Shown here in pieces: positions 16,378 through 25,211 of a stretch of 64,000 nucleotides of DNA; within the stretch, counting starts at the first letter, position 1; each line of letters begins with the position of its first letter. The notes beneath the pieces were generated by a model that saw only the letters and a program-made list of their open reading frames with translations, searched no databases and was not told the DNA's origin. The translations under genes were made by a program, and so were the position numbers. Source of the stretch: Erythrobacter sp. UBA1916 (GTDB lineage Bacteria; Pseudomonadota; Alphaproteobacteria; Sphingomonadales; Sphingomonadaceae); NCBI GenBank assembly GCA_002337385.1, contig DDFY01000025.1, forward strand, positions 46,918-110,917. Direction: 5' to 3'.

Positions 16378-16620
16378 AAGAAAATTCCTTTCCGGTTAAG
16401 CCTCTGGATAGCGGGGAACCGGACCCGGCAAAAAGCCGGATGCGGCACCGGTGATGTGTGCCATCCATGTGGATTTGCTGAAAAACAGCCATACGAGGGA
16501 ATCGCATGGCCCACTTCAACGCGGCGGCCTTTAGCCTCCTGGTCGGAATTAATCCAGCCCCAAATTCAAGGCGGTTAGCGCCCACGCATCTCACCAAATT
16601 ATTCCAAATCGGACTAAAAA
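16378..16620 (-). promoter_or_regulatory. Long rpsB 5' region with hairpin and candidate promoter
   Basis: This is about 240 bases without a gene, upstream of rpsB. A hairpin CCGGC-N5-GCCGG (16425-16439) lies close to the rpsB ribosome-binding site. Further up, on the minus strand, TTGAAG and TCGTAT are separated by 17 bases, a reasonable sigma-70 promoter. A leader of this length and structure would suit S2 autoregulation, which is known in gammaproteobacteria; here it is only inferred. Confidence 0.4.
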
Positions 16621-16635
16621 GGCCTTGACCGTCTG

Positions 16636-16679
16636 GAACAAAAAAGGAACAAGGGGTCTATCGAGAACATTGCCGGAAC
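16636..16679 (+). promoter_or_regulatory. Two tandem LexA (SOS) boxes, alphaproteobacterial type
   Basis: GAAC-N7-GAAC occurs at 16636-16650 and again at 16665-16679. This is the reverse complement of the alphaproteobacterial LexA operator GTTC-N7-GTTC. Both sites also carry the flanking base that makes each half-site TGTTC, so both are perfect. A TTGACC hexamer at 16625-16630 sits just before box 1, so LexA would cover the promoter. The boxes end 30 bases before the ATG of the small gene at 16710. Confidence 0.8.
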
Positions 16680-16709
16680 ATCCGGTGATTTGCAAGAAGG
16701 AAGACCACG

Positions 16710-16931
16710 ATGATCCTTGCTGTCGCTCTCTCGCTGTTTTTTGGTGTTCTGGCCGGATTGGCGCTGCTGGTGTGCTATCGTTCAGCTATCGAGGCTATTG
16801 CGCAGTGGCGCCGGATCCGCGCTGAACTTGCTCTTATTGATCGGGCCGCTCGGCCAACGATTGTTCCACTTCGTCCACGCCCAGCGGCTTTCGCGGCGGC
16901 GGCATGGCGTCAGCGCGGCGGTCACGTTTGA
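16710..16931 (+). CDS. Small membrane protein, predicted SOS-induced
   Basis: This 73-residue protein (MILAVALSLFFGVLAGLALLV...) has one N-terminal transmembrane helix (about residues 2-22), then a basic amphipathic stretch and a proline/arginine-rich tail. GAAGGAAG lies upstream at good spacing. Two LexA boxes precede it, so expression under DNA damage is expected. No family is recognised. The size, single helix and SOS control recall SidA and DidA of Caulobacter, small membrane inhibitors of cell division, but there is no visible sequence match. Its 3' end overlaps the convergent pssA gene by 98 bases, so the C-terminus is less certain than the N-terminus. Confidence 0.7.
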   Translation: MILAVALSLFFGVLAGLALLVCYRSAIEAIAQWRRIRAELALIDRAARPTIVPLRPRPAAFAAAAWRQRGGHV

Positions 16932-17763
16932 CCTTGGCATAACGGATCATCCCCAGCGGCATCAGCACAAGATAGACCGTGCAGATCAGCGCCAACGTCC
17001 ACCATGGTTCACTAAGCAGCGCGGCGAACAGCAGGCCCGAGAGCGCGATGGCAGGTATTCTCACGTCAGTGGACGGACGCAGCGATTTCCAGCTCAAGGT
17101 CGCAATGTTGCTGATCATCAGCACCGCTATCACCAGCGCCCACATGCCAACCAGCACAGGCTCGCGGAAGATCGCCAAGCCACTGGCCAACCACAGATAG
17201 AGCGGCAGGAACACCAGCCCTGCCCCCACCGGCGCGGGAACACCGGTAAGGAAACCGGCAGACTTGTGCGGCTGCTCGTCAACGTCGATCTGCGCATTGA
17301 ACCGCGCCAACCGCAAGGCGCAGCAGATGGCAAAGGCGAGCGCGGCAAACCAGCCCAGCCGGGGCAAGTCCTGCAACGACCACAGGAACAAGACCAGCGC
17401 AGGCGCCATTCCGAAGCTGAGCGAATCGGCGAGGCTGTCCAGTTCGGCGCCAAAGCGCGACTGTGCTTTGAGAAGCCGGGCAATCCGGCCATCGATCCCG
17501 TCGAGCATTCCGGCAAGGATGATGGCGAACATGGTCTTCTCCCATTCGCCTTCGATGGCGAACCGGATGCCCGTAAGCCCTGAACACAGGGCCGCCGCAG
17601 TAATCGCATTGGGCAGCACGGCCCGCATCGACAACCCGCGCGGGGTCAGCGACCGCTGCGTCGATTCGTCTTCGCTGGCCTTGGGGCCGAGCCAGGCCGG
17701 ACCATGCGGCACCGGCCGTTCCTCCAGCGGCAACTCGTTGCGCTCAACATCTTCGTCACTCAT
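16834..17763 (-). CDS. pssA: CDP-alcohol phosphatidyltransferase, phosphatidylserine synthase type
   Basis: It transfers a phosphatidyl group from CDP-diacylglycerol to serine. The family signature DG-x2-AR-x8-G-x3-D-x3-D is seen as LDGIDGRIARLLKAQ followed by GAELDSLADSLSFG. There are about eight hydrophobic segments and a charged N-terminal extension. At 309 residues it is of the membrane-bound (type II) class. It is 10 bases downstream of psd, which converts its product to phosphatidylethanolamine, so the pair forms one pathway operon. Confidence 0.93.
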   Translation of the reverse strand: MSDEDVERNELPLEERPVPHGPAWLGPKASEDESTQRSLTPRGLSMRAVLPNAITAAALCSGLTGIRFAIEGEWEKTMFAIILAGMLDGIDGRIARLLKAQSRFGAELDSLADSLSFGMAPALVLFLWSLQDLPRLGWFAALAFAICCALRLARFNAQIDVDEQPHKSAGFLTGVPAPVGAGLVFLPLYLWLASGLAIFREPVLVGMWALVIAVLMISNIATLSWKSLRPSTDVRIPAIALSGLLFAALLSEPWWTLALICTVYLVLMPLGMIRYAKVKRDRRADAMPPPRKPLGVDEVEQSLAERPDQ

Positions 17764-17773
17764 GCGCGTGCCC

Positions 17774-18526
17774 TCACTGGCTCACGCCTTCGATCAGAGC
17801 CGTTGCCCCGACCTCCGCGAGAACGGTCTCGCCCGCGATCATGCGTTGCCCGGGCAGAACCTTGGGATCGGTTCCGGCGGGCAGATAGACGTCGACCCGG
17901 CTACCGAATCGGATCAGCCCGACCCGCTGGCCAGACGCCACGATATCGCCCGGCTTCACGAAGGGCACGATCCGCCGCGCCACCAATCCGGCGATCTGCG
18001 TAAAGCCAACTGGCGCGCCATCAGCCTGTTCGATCAGGATGTGCTGCCGCTCGTTCTCTTCGCTGGCCTTGTCGAGATCGGCGTTGAGAAACCGGCCCGG
18101 CACATAGACAATCCGGCGAATCGTCCCGGCGACGGGCGCGCGGTTGATGTGGACGTCGAACACCGACATGAAGATAGAAATGCGCGTGACCGGGGCACTG
18201 CCAAGGCCAGGACGCCCTTGATCATCAGCGCCCTGCAACTCGGGCGGCGGGGGAACCTGCGTGATCAGCGAAACCATGCCATCGGCCGGCGCCACGATCA
18301 GCCTGTCGCCCTGCGGCACCACCCGTTCGGGATCACGGAAAAAGGCAAAGACGCCGCCGGTAAGCGCCAGCAGCGGCCAGCCGAGATATTCCCAGTCGAT
18401 CAGGAACAGCACGATCAGCGAGATCGCCAAGGCCAATAACCCGAAGCGACGTCCTTCGGGATGAATGGGCGGAAAGCTCCACTCACCAATGCCGCGCCCA
18501 CGATTATCTTTCAGTTCACCTGCCAT
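17774..18526 (-). CDS. psd: Phosphatidylserine decarboxylase
   Basis: Psd makes phosphatidylethanolamine. The 250-residue proenzyme has two hydrophobic segments near the N-terminus (about residues 28-60) and the self-cleavage region GLIRFGSRVDVYLP, where the serine of GS becomes the pyruvoyl group. The substrate region SVFDVHINRAPVAG is also present. The short length fits the alphaproteobacterial/archaeal Psd subfamily. It is the first gene of the psd-pssA pair. Confidence 0.95.
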   Translation of the reverse strand: MAGELKDNRGRGIGEWSFPPIHPEGRRFGLLALAISLIVLFLIDWEYLGWPLLALTGGVFAFFRDPERVVPQGDRLIVAPADGMVSLITQVPPPPELQGADDQGRPGLGSAPVTRISIFMSVFDVHINRAPVAGTIRRIVYVPGRFLNADLDKASEENERQHILIEQADGAPVGFTQIAGLVARRIVPFVKPGDIVASGQRVGLIRFGSRVDVYLPAGTDPKVLPGQRMIAGETVLAEVGATALIEGVSQ

Positions 18527-18738
18527 CGGCGCAAGTTAGTCAGTCTGACCGGAGGCTACAAGCGCGGCCATCAGCTTATGCGCCGCTTAGCCGCGCCGGA
18601 CTGAATTGTCCTGCGTAGCGCTACGGACGTCTTCGCTGTGCTCCGAATCCAAGCCAGCATCGAAGCCACGCTCCGAAACGCCGATTCTCACAGCTGAGTC
18701 TCGGGAAAGACCATGTTCATGCAATCAGGAGGCGGCGG

Positions 18739-18824
18739 TGGTGGACAGGGCTGGATTCGAACCAGCGTACGCTTGCGCGGGCAGATTTACAGTCTGCTGC
18801 CTTTAACCACTCGGCCACCTGTCC
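18739..18824 (-). tRNA. tRNA-Tyr (GTA)
   Basis: This is a class II tRNA on the minus strand. The acceptor GGACAGG pairs with CCTGTCC, the anticodon stem is GCAGA/TCTGC with loop CTGTAAA and anticodon GTA, followed by a long variable arm and a T arm CTGG TTCGAAT CCAG. CCA is encoded. Confidence 0.98.
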
Positions 18825-18972
18825 ACACAGATGCCGGATGCAGGTCATATAACCTGCTGCGAAAGTGGCCCCGAAAACAGGGCCGCTCCGGCCGAGAGGC
18901 GCCCCTTTGGCGAAGCGCCGCTTGCCTGTCAATGGCCGCGCTGGCACTAGGCCCGCGAAAGTAAGGAACGAA

Positions 18973-19770
18973 ATGGCAAAACAGTCAGAAAAGCGAAACC
19001 TGCGCGGCCGCGCAGGACGGATGAAGGGCGGACGCGGCTCAGGGCGTGCTGGCAAAGGCGCAGTGCGGCTTTGGGGCCGCCATGCGGTCGAGGCTGCCCT
19101 CCTCAACCCAGCGCGCCAGCACCGCAAGCTCTGGGCCACGCACGACGCGATCGAGACCCTGTGTGGCGAACTGCCGCACGATTTTCCGCTCGAATATGCC
19201 GGACCGGAAGATCTGGCGCGACTCGTCGCGCGCGATGCCCCGCATCAGGGCCTGGTGCTCGAATGCGAGCCGCTTGAGGATCTGCACCTCACCGACGTGC
19301 TCGATGGCGATACCAATCGCCCGATTCTCGTGCTCGACCAGGTCACCGATCCGCACAATGTCGGTGCGATTCTCCGTTCGGCCGCGGCGTTCAATGCCGC
19401 CGCAATCGTCACCCAGGACCGGCACGCTCCGCCGGAGGGCGGCGTGCTGGCAAAGTCAGCGTCGGGTGCGCTGGAGAAGGTTCCGTGGGTGCGGGTCGTC
19501 AACCTGTCACGCGCGCTCGAGGAAATTGCCGAGGCTGGTTACTGGCGCATCGGCCTGACCGGCGAGGCCGAAGCCACGCTTGCCGAGGCCCTTCCCACAG
19601 GGCCGGTGGCGCTCGTGCTGGGCGCTGAGGGGGAAGGCATGCGCGCCAATGTCGAGAGCCATTGCGACGCGCTCGCCAAGCTACCGATCAGCGATGCGAT
19701 GGAAAGCCTCAACGTCTCCAACGCTGCCGCGATCGCGCTCTATGCGATGGCGACGCGAACGGCCGACTGA
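18973..19770 (+). CDS. rlmB: 23S rRNA (guanosine-2'-O-)-methyltransferase, TrmH/SpoU family
   Basis: This is a SPOUT methyltransferase. The chosen ATG (MAKQSEKRNLRGRAGR) has AAGGA seven bases upstream and gives 265 residues. A basic, glycine/arginine-rich start is followed by the substrate-binding domain (LWGRHAVEAALLNPARQ). The knotted SAM-binding domain carries motif 1 LDQVTDPHNVGAILRSAAAF, motif 2 LVLGAEGEGM and motif 3 LNVSNAAAIALY. RlmB modification of G2251 is the best match within TrmH family members; other rRNA or tRNA targets cannot be excluded. Confidence 0.9.
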   Translation: MAKQSEKRNLRGRAGRMKGGRGSGRAGKGAVRLWGRHAVEAALLNPARQHRKLWATHDAIETLCGELPHDFPLEYAGPEDLARLVARDAPHQGLVLECEPLEDLHLTDVLDGDTNRPILVLDQVTDPHNVGAILRSAAAFNAAAIVTQDRHAPPEGGVLAKSASGALEKVPWVRVVNLSRALEEIAEAGYWRIGLTGEAEATLAEALPTGPVALVLGAEGEGMRANVESHCDALAKLPISDAMESLNVSNAAAIALYAMATRTAD

Positions 19771-19792
19771 CTGCACAGCGGGCAAAGAAAAA

Positions 19793-19812
19793 GCCGTCCC
19801 GAAAGGGACGGC
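19793..19812 (-). terminator. Intrinsic terminator of hup (also after rlmB)
   Basis: GCCGTCCC (19793-19800), loop GAAA, GGGACGGC (19805-19812) form a perfect 8-pair stem. On the minus strand it is followed by TTTTTCTTT, a strong terminator for hup. It also lies 23 bases after the rlmB stop on the plus strand. Confidence 0.9.
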
Positions 19813-19856
19813 TCATCTTGTCGGCCTGTGTAGGCCAGACGAAGGTTGGATCGGTC

Positions 19857-20129
19857 TTAGTTGACCGCGTCCTTAAGGCCCTTGCCGGCCTTGAACTTGG
19901 GCTGAGTCGAAGCCTTGATGGTCATCGGTTCGCCGGTGCGCGGATTGCGGCCGGTGGACGCCTTGCGCTTCGCAACCGAGAAGGTGCCGAAGCCGACGAG
20001 ACGCACTTCGTCGCCCTTCGAAAGGGCACCGGTAATGGTTTCGAATACGCCTTCCACAGCCTTGGTGGCATCGCTACGCGACAGACCGCTGACATCAGCG
20101 ACAGCACCGATCAGTTCGTTCTTGTTCAT
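19857..20129 (-). CDS. hup: DNA-binding protein HU
   Basis: This 90-residue nucleoid protein starts MNKNELIGAVADVSGLSRSDATKA, with the HU fold and the DNA-binding arm GFGTFSVAKRKASTGRNPRTGEPMTI. An upstream in-frame start (20171) would add a non-homologous leader and is rejected. The gap of 267 bases to lon is AT-rich for this genome and should hold the hup promoter. A TTAA-N5-TTAA element there has the wrong spacing for a CtrA site. Confidence 0.97.
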   Translation of the reverse strand: MNKNELIGAVADVSGLSRSDATKAVEGVFETITGALSKGDEVRLVGFGTFSVAKRKASTGRNPRTGEPMTIKASTQPKFKAGKGLKDAVN

Positions 20130-20396
20130 CTTGTTGGAAACCCCTCGTTCCAGTGTCTGGCGGCGAGCCAAAAAGCGAATGCGGACTCGCCGTGCTGGCG
20201 CAGGAAGAGAGCGACTTTTGCAGCGAGTGTCAAAGGCAAAGCCGCTCCAGACGGCGCAATTCTGCGATAATTTTCTGGTTTAAGTCACTTAAAATAACGT
20301 TTACTAATAAACGGGCTGTCGAATTGCACAAATTGCATCATCCGACCTCGGCGATTCGCTGCGGCGCAGCGTACATGGTGCGCCGCAGCAGCCCCC

Positions 20397-22790
20397 TCAA
20401 TGCGCAGTTGGCGGTGATGACACATCGCCACCACCAGCACCCGGCTGGCTCGCCAGATCGTCGGCCTCTGTCCACTCGATCGGGGCCGGGATTGCAGTCA
20501 GGGCATGTTCCAGCACCTGATCGACATGGCTGACCGGCACGATCTCGAGGCCTTCCTTCACGTTGTCGGGAATCTCCGCGAGGTCTTTCTCATTTTCCTC
20601 GGGGATGAGCACCTTCTTGATCCCGCCGCGCAACGCTGCGAGCAGCTTCTCCTTCAACCCGCCGATCGGTAGCACCCGGCCACGCAGCGTGACCTCGCCG
20701 GTCATTGCGACCTCGGGGCGAACAGTGATTCCCGTCAGCGTCGAAACGATCGAGGTCACCATCCCGATGCCCGCGCTCGGTCCGTCCTTGGGCACCGCGC
20801 CCTCGGGCAAGTGGATGTGGATGTTTTTGCGCGCGAACAGGCTCGGCTTGATGCCATAGGCAGGCGCCCTCGCCTTCACGAAGCTGAAGGCCGCCGCGAC
20901 GCTCTCGTTCATCACATCGCCGAGCTTGCCGGTGGTCTTCACCTCGCCCTTGCCCGGCGTGGTGACGCTTTCGATGGTGAGCAACTCGCCGCCGACAGAA
21001 GTCCAGGCGAGGCCGGTCACCGCACCCACCTGCGCCTCTTCTTCCGACACGCCATGCTTGAAGCGGCGCACGCCTGAGAAGTCGGCCAGGTTCTCGGGCG
21101 TCACCGTGACGCTCTTGGTCTTGCCTTCGAGAATTTGGCGCAGCGCCTTACGGCATAGCTTGGCGATCTCGCGTTCGAGCGTACGCACGCCCGCCTCGCG
21201 GGTGTAATAGCGGATCAGGTCGCGCAGGCCCTCGTCGGTGAGCGTGAACTCACCCTTCTTGAGCCCGTGCGCCTTGATCTGCTTGGAGACGAGGTGCCGG
21301 GTCGCAATCTCGACCTTCTCGTCCTCGGTGTAGCCTTCGAGGCGGATGATCTCCATCCGGTCCAGCAGCGGCTGCGGCAGGTTCAGCGAGTTCGCCGTGC
21401 AGACAAACATGATGCTTGACAGGTCGATATCGAGTTCGAGATAGTGATCCTGGAACTTCGCGTTCTGCTCGGGATCAAGCACCTCAAGCAGCGCCGAGGC
21501 GGGATCGCCGCGGAAATCCTGGCCGAGCTTGTCGATCTCGTCGAGCAGGAACAGCGGGTTGCTGGTGCCGGCCTTCTTCAGGTTCGACACGATCTTGCCC
21601 GGCATCGAGCCGATATAGGTGCGCCGGTGGCCGCGAATTTCTGCCTCATCACGCACACCGCCCAGCGACTGGCGGATAAACTCGCGCCCCGTCGCCTTGG
21701 CGATTGACTTGCCGAGGCTGGTCTTGCCCACGCCGGGAGGGCCGACGAGGCACAGGATCGGCCCCTTCAACTTGTTGGTGCGCGCCTGAACCGCGAGATA
21801 TTCGACGATCCGGTCCTTCACTTTGTCGAGCGCATAGTGATCGGCGTCGAGCACTTCCTGCGCCTTGGCGAGATCCTTCTTCAGGCGGCTCTTCTTGCCC
21901 CAGGGCAGACCCAGCAGCACGTCGAGATAGTTGCGCACGACGGTCGCCTCGGCGCTCATCGGCTGCATCGACTTCAGCTTCTTCAGCTCAGCCTCGGCCT
22001 TGGCCTTGGCTTCCTTGGGAAGCTTCGTTTCGGCGATCTGGCGGGTGAGTTCGGCGATCTCGTCGCCCTCCTCGCCCTCGCCGCCGCCCAGCTCGCTCTG
22101 GATCGCCTTGAGCTGTTCGTTGAGATAGTATTCGCGCTGGGTCTTCTCCATCTGCCGCTTCACGCGGCCACGGATCTTGCGCTCGACCTGCAGGACGGAC
22201 AGTTCGCCCTCCATCACCGAGAAGACCATTTCGAGACGCTTGAGCGCATCGCTCTCGGCGAGCAATTGCTGCTTGCTATCGACCTTGGCGACAAGGCTGG
22301 CGGCAATGGCATCGGCCAGCGCGCCCGCGTCCTCGATATCGCGCAGCTCGCCTTCGATCTCGTCGCTGAGCTTCTTGTTATGGCGCGCATATTCGGCGAA
22401 CTGGTCAAGCGCCGAACGCATCATGGCCGAAACCTCGGTGCCCGAGGCGGTCAGCTCTTCGATGAGGGCGGTTTGCGCCATCACCAAGCCGTCGCTTTCG
22501 CGCATGTCGATCATCTTTGCGCGAGCCTGCCCCTCGACCAGCACCCGCACGGTGCCATCGGGCAGCTTGAGCATCTGCTGGACCTGCGCGATCACGCCGA
22601 CGTCATAGAGATCGTCGGCCCCGGGATCATCGCAATTGGGATCAAGCTGGGCGACCAGCAGGATATCCTGATCGCCTGCCATCGCCGCTTCGAGTGCGGC
22701 GACCGACTTATCGCGGCCCACGAACAGGGGCACGACCATGCCGGGAAAAACGACGATGTCGCGCAGGGGAAGAAGGGGAAATGCTGTCAT
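20397..22790 (-). CDS. lon: ATP-dependent endopeptidase La (Lon)
   Basis: Lon degrades misfolded and regulatory proteins in the cytoplasm. The 797-residue protein has the LAN substrate domain (about 1-200), a coiled-coil linker, the AAA+ domain with Walker A GPPGVGKTSLGKS and Walker B LFLLDEIDK, and the C-terminal protease domain. The catalytic serine lies in PKDGPSAGIGM and the lysine in PIGGLKEKLLAALR. Upstream of hup on the same strand, as in many proteobacteria. Confidence 0.98.
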   Translation of the reverse strand: MTAFPLLPLRDIVVFPGMVVPLFVGRDKSVAALEAAMAGDQDILLVAQLDPNCDDPGADDLYDVGVIAQVQQMLKLPDGTVRVLVEGQARAKMIDMRESDGLVMAQTALIEELTASGTEVSAMMRSALDQFAEYARHNKKLSDEIEGELRDIEDAGALADAIAASLVAKVDSKQQLLAESDALKRLEMVFSVMEGELSVLQVERKIRGRVKRQMEKTQREYYLNEQLKAIQSELGGGEGEEGDEIAELTRQIAETKLPKEAKAKAEAELKKLKSMQPMSAEATVVRNYLDVLLGLPWGKKSRLKKDLAKAQEVLDADHYALDKVKDRIVEYLAVQARTNKLKGPILCLVGPPGVGKTSLGKSIAKATGREFIRQSLGGVRDEAEIRGHRRTYIGSMPGKIVSNLKKAGTSNPLFLLDEIDKLGQDFRGDPASALLEVLDPEQNAKFQDHYLELDIDLSSIMFVCTANSLNLPQPLLDRMEIIRLEGYTEDEKVEIATRHLVSKQIKAHGLKKGEFTLTDEGLRDLIRYYTREAGVRTLEREIAKLCRKALRQILEGKTKSVTVTPENLADFSGVRRFKHGVSEEEAQVGAVTGLAWTSVGGELLTIESVTTPGKGEVKTTGKLGDVMNESVAAAFSFVKARAPAYGIKPSLFARKNIHIHLPEGAVPKDGPSAGIGMVTSIVSTLTGITVRPEVAMTGEVTLRGRVLPIGGLKEKLLAALRGGIKKVLIPEENEKDLAEIPDNVKEGLEIVPVSHVDQVLEHALTAIPAPIEWTEADDLASQPGAGGGDVSSPPTAH

Positions 22791-22906
22791 AAAGGCGGTA
22801 TCCGAAAGCTCTGTTTGCTCAAGGATATGGGGACGACTACGCCCCCCTGCAATGCGGCAAAATGCCGGGGCTGTGGACGGAGCCGATCAGCCACCGGCCA
22901 GCCGGC

Positions 22907-23248
22907 TCATCCCATGCCGGGCAGGTTGAACCCCGGCGGAAGGCCCAGCCCCGACTGCATTTCCTGCATCTGCTCGTTGGCAGCCCGGTCGGCCTTGTCG
23001 CGCGCATCGTTGAAGGCAGCGGTGACGAGATCTTCGAGAATCTGCTTGTCTTCCTTCACAATCAGGCTGTCATCGATGGCGACGCCAATGATGCGCCCGC
23101 GCGCACTGGCGCGGACCTTCACCAGCCCGCCGCCTGAAGTGCCCTCGACCTCGATATTGTCGAGCTTCACCTGCGCGTCGCTCATCTGTTCCTGAATCTT
23201 CTGGGCCGCTTCCTGAGCGGCCTTCATCATTTCTTCCATGCTCTGCAT
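22907..23248 (-). CDS. YbaB/EbfC family nucleoid-associated protein
   Basis: This is a 113-residue DNA-binding protein. The start MQSMEEMMKAAQEAAQKIQEQM is a long helix. The core has the family pattern GTSGGGLVKVRASARGRIIGVAID and the helix KEDKQILEDLVTAAFNDARDKA. It ends with a glycine/proline-rich tail (GLPPGFNLPGMG). It lies 15 bases downstream of dnaX, the conserved dnaX-ybaB pairing. Confidence 0.96.
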   Translation of the reverse strand: MQSMEEMMKAAQEAAQKIQEQMSDAQVKLDNIEVEGTSGGGLVKVRASARGRIIGVAIDDSLIVKEDKQILEDLVTAAFNDARDKADRAANEQMQEMQSGLGLPPGFNLPGMG

Positions 23249-23263
23249 TCTTTGGTCCTCGTT

Positions 23264-25102
23264 TTAGCCGCGCTGGCTCCACTTCTGGTGGCCGCGCGGC
23301 GCTTCTGTTTCTTCAGCGAATTCGGCCTCGGGAAAGGCCGCAAGAGTTGCCTGAACCAGCGGATGGGCGCGAACCCGCGCCTGTTCCGCCGCCTTTTCCG
23401 CCTCAGCCTGCTCGGTCAGCGACAGGGCAGCCGTGCCCTCGCCCAGTTCAACCCGCCAGCCGGAGCCGGTAACCTTCATCAGCGCCTCGCGAATCTCGCG
23501 CGAGGGATCGTCGCTGATGCCGTCGGCCAGCTGATAGATCAGTTCACCCGGGGTGAGGCTGATCACCCGCACCCAGTCGCGCATGGTGCTGGCCGCAATC
23601 AGCGCGCCGCTGTGATCGACCCGGTCGACCAGCTCGGCCCACTCGACCCCGCCGCCATGCCCCGAAGCAACCGGAGCAGAGGCAGGTGCGGCAGCGGAAG
23701 CCCCCGCTCCGCTAGGCGCAGCCCCGCTTGCCGCCATATCCTGCAACTGGCGCGCGAGCTTGCCCGGATCGGGCATGTCGGCGGCATGAAGCACGCGCAG
23801 CAGCGCCATCTGCGCCGCCACCAGCGGATCGGGCGCGCGGGCCACTTCCTCGTGCCCCTTGAGCAGCAGTTGCCACAGCCGGTGCACCTGTCCGGGTGAC
23901 AAACGCCCGGCCCAGTCGCTCACCGCTTCGCGTTCGTCGGCGATCGGCGCATCGCTTTCGCCGCCAGCGACCTGTGCCAGCGCGATCTTGTGCGTAAATT
24001 CCATCAAGGAACGGATCAGCGCCAGCGGCTCGACCCCCAGCGCATATTGCGCATCGACCGCCGCCAGCATCTCGGGCGGCTCGCCCTTCAGCAGATGTTC
24101 GAACAACCGCCGGCGCGCACCGCGATCGGCAAGGCCCAGCATCGACTGGACCTTGGCCGCCGTGACCTTCGTTTCGCCGTCGCCCGAGTCCATGTCGGCA
24201 TGGGCAATGGCCTGATCGAGGATCGACAGCCCGTCGCGCACCGAACCCTCGGCTGCAGCGGCGACCAGTGCGATGGCCTCGTCCTCGGCCGTCACGCCTT
24301 CCAGCTCGCAGATGTGGGTGAAGTGTTCAGCCAGCAGCTCGGCAGGAATGCGGCGCAGGTCGAAGCGCTGCGTGCGGCTCAGCACCGTCACCGGCAGCTT
24401 GTCGACCTCGGTGGTCGCGAACAGGAATTTCACATGCGCCGGCGGCTCTTCCAGCGTCTTGAGCAGCGCATTGAAGGCGTTGCGCGAGAGCATGTGCACT
24501 TCGTCGATGATGTAGATCTTGTAGCGCGCCGAGACGGCGGAATAGCGCACCGCCTCGATAATTTCGCGCACGTCGTCGACGCCGGTATGGCTGGCCGCAT
24601 CCATCTCGATCACGTCGATATGGCGGCCCTCGGCGATGGCCTTGCATGGCTCACACACCCCGCAAGGGTTGATCGTCGGGCCGCCCTCGCCATCGGGGCC
24701 GACGCAGTTGAGCGCCTTGGCAATCAGGCGCGCAGTGCTGGTCTTGCCGACCCCGCGCACGCCGGTCATCAGGAAGGCATGGGCCAGCCGGTCACGCGCG
24801 ATGGCGTTCGACAGCGTGCGCACCATCGGCTCCTGGCCGATCAGCTCGGAAAAGGTCTGCGGGCGATATTTGCGCGCCAGCACGCGGTAAGGCTGATTCG
24901 CGGCGGGTGGCACCACAGCGGCAGGCGCAACAGGCGCGGGGGCAGCCTCTTCGGCCACATTCGAAGAATCGGCAGCAGGCGCAGGATCGCCAAACATGGC
25001 GTTCTGACCGGCAGCCTCAAGCTCGGCAGCGCTCGGCTTTGCCTCGTCCTCTTCGCCCGCATTCCAGGGTGGCAGGCCAGAATTGTCCGGTGAATCGCTC
25101 AT
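23264..25102 (-). CDS. dnaX: DNA polymerase III subunit gamma/tau
   Basis: This is the clamp-loader subunit, 612 residues. After an acidic, alanine-rich N-terminal extension (about 70 residues) comes the AAA+ core YRVLARKYRPQTFSELIGQ. It has Walker A GVRGVGKTS (114-122), the four-cysteine zinc module (CVGPD...CGVCEPCKA), Walker B YIIDEVHMLS and the sensor region. The C-terminal tau-like region ends near SQRG. No frameshift product was assessed. Its partner gene ybaB follows directly. Confidence 0.97.
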   Translation of the reverse strand: MSDSPDNSGLPPWNAGEEDEAKPSAAELEAAGQNAMFGDPAPAADSSNVAEEAAPAPVAPAAVVPPAANQPYRVLARKYRPQTFSELIGQEPMVRTLSNAIARDRLAHAFLMTGVRGVGKTSTARLIAKALNCVGPDGEGGPTINPCGVCEPCKAIAEGRHIDVIEMDAASHTGVDDVREIIEAVRYSAVSARYKIYIIDEVHMLSRNAFNALLKTLEEPPAHVKFLFATTEVDKLPVTVLSRTQRFDLRRIPAELLAEHFTHICELEGVTAEDEAIALVAAAAEGSVRDGLSILDQAIAHADMDSGDGETKVTAAKVQSMLGLADRGARRRLFEHLLKGEPPEMLAAVDAQYALGVEPLALIRSLMEFTHKIALAQVAGGESDAPIADEREAVSDWAGRLSPGQVHRLWQLLLKGHEEVARAPDPLVAAQMALLRVLHAADMPDPGKLARQLQDMAASGAAPSGAGASAAAPASAPVASGHGGGVEWAELVDRVDHSGALIAASTMRDWVRVISLTPGELIYQLADGISDDPSREIREALMKVTGSGWRVELGEGTAALSLTEQAEAEKAAEQARVRAHPLVQATLAAFPEAEFAEETEAPRGHQKWSQRG

Positions 25103-25211
25103 CCGCGCAATCTAGGCCGGAGCGCGCGCGCTGTCGAACGATTGCAACTTCTCTGCGGGCACGATATTAGGTTTTATATTGCAACTATTATGACAATTTG
25201 GGGGCATAGCG

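Noticed and set aside
20279..20295. Possible CtrA site upstream of hup
   Set aside because: TTAA halves are separated by 5 bases; CtrA needs 7.
21837..23195. A 452-codon plus-strand open frame
   Set aside because: It is antisense to lon and ybaB, both certain genes, and it shows no family resemblance.
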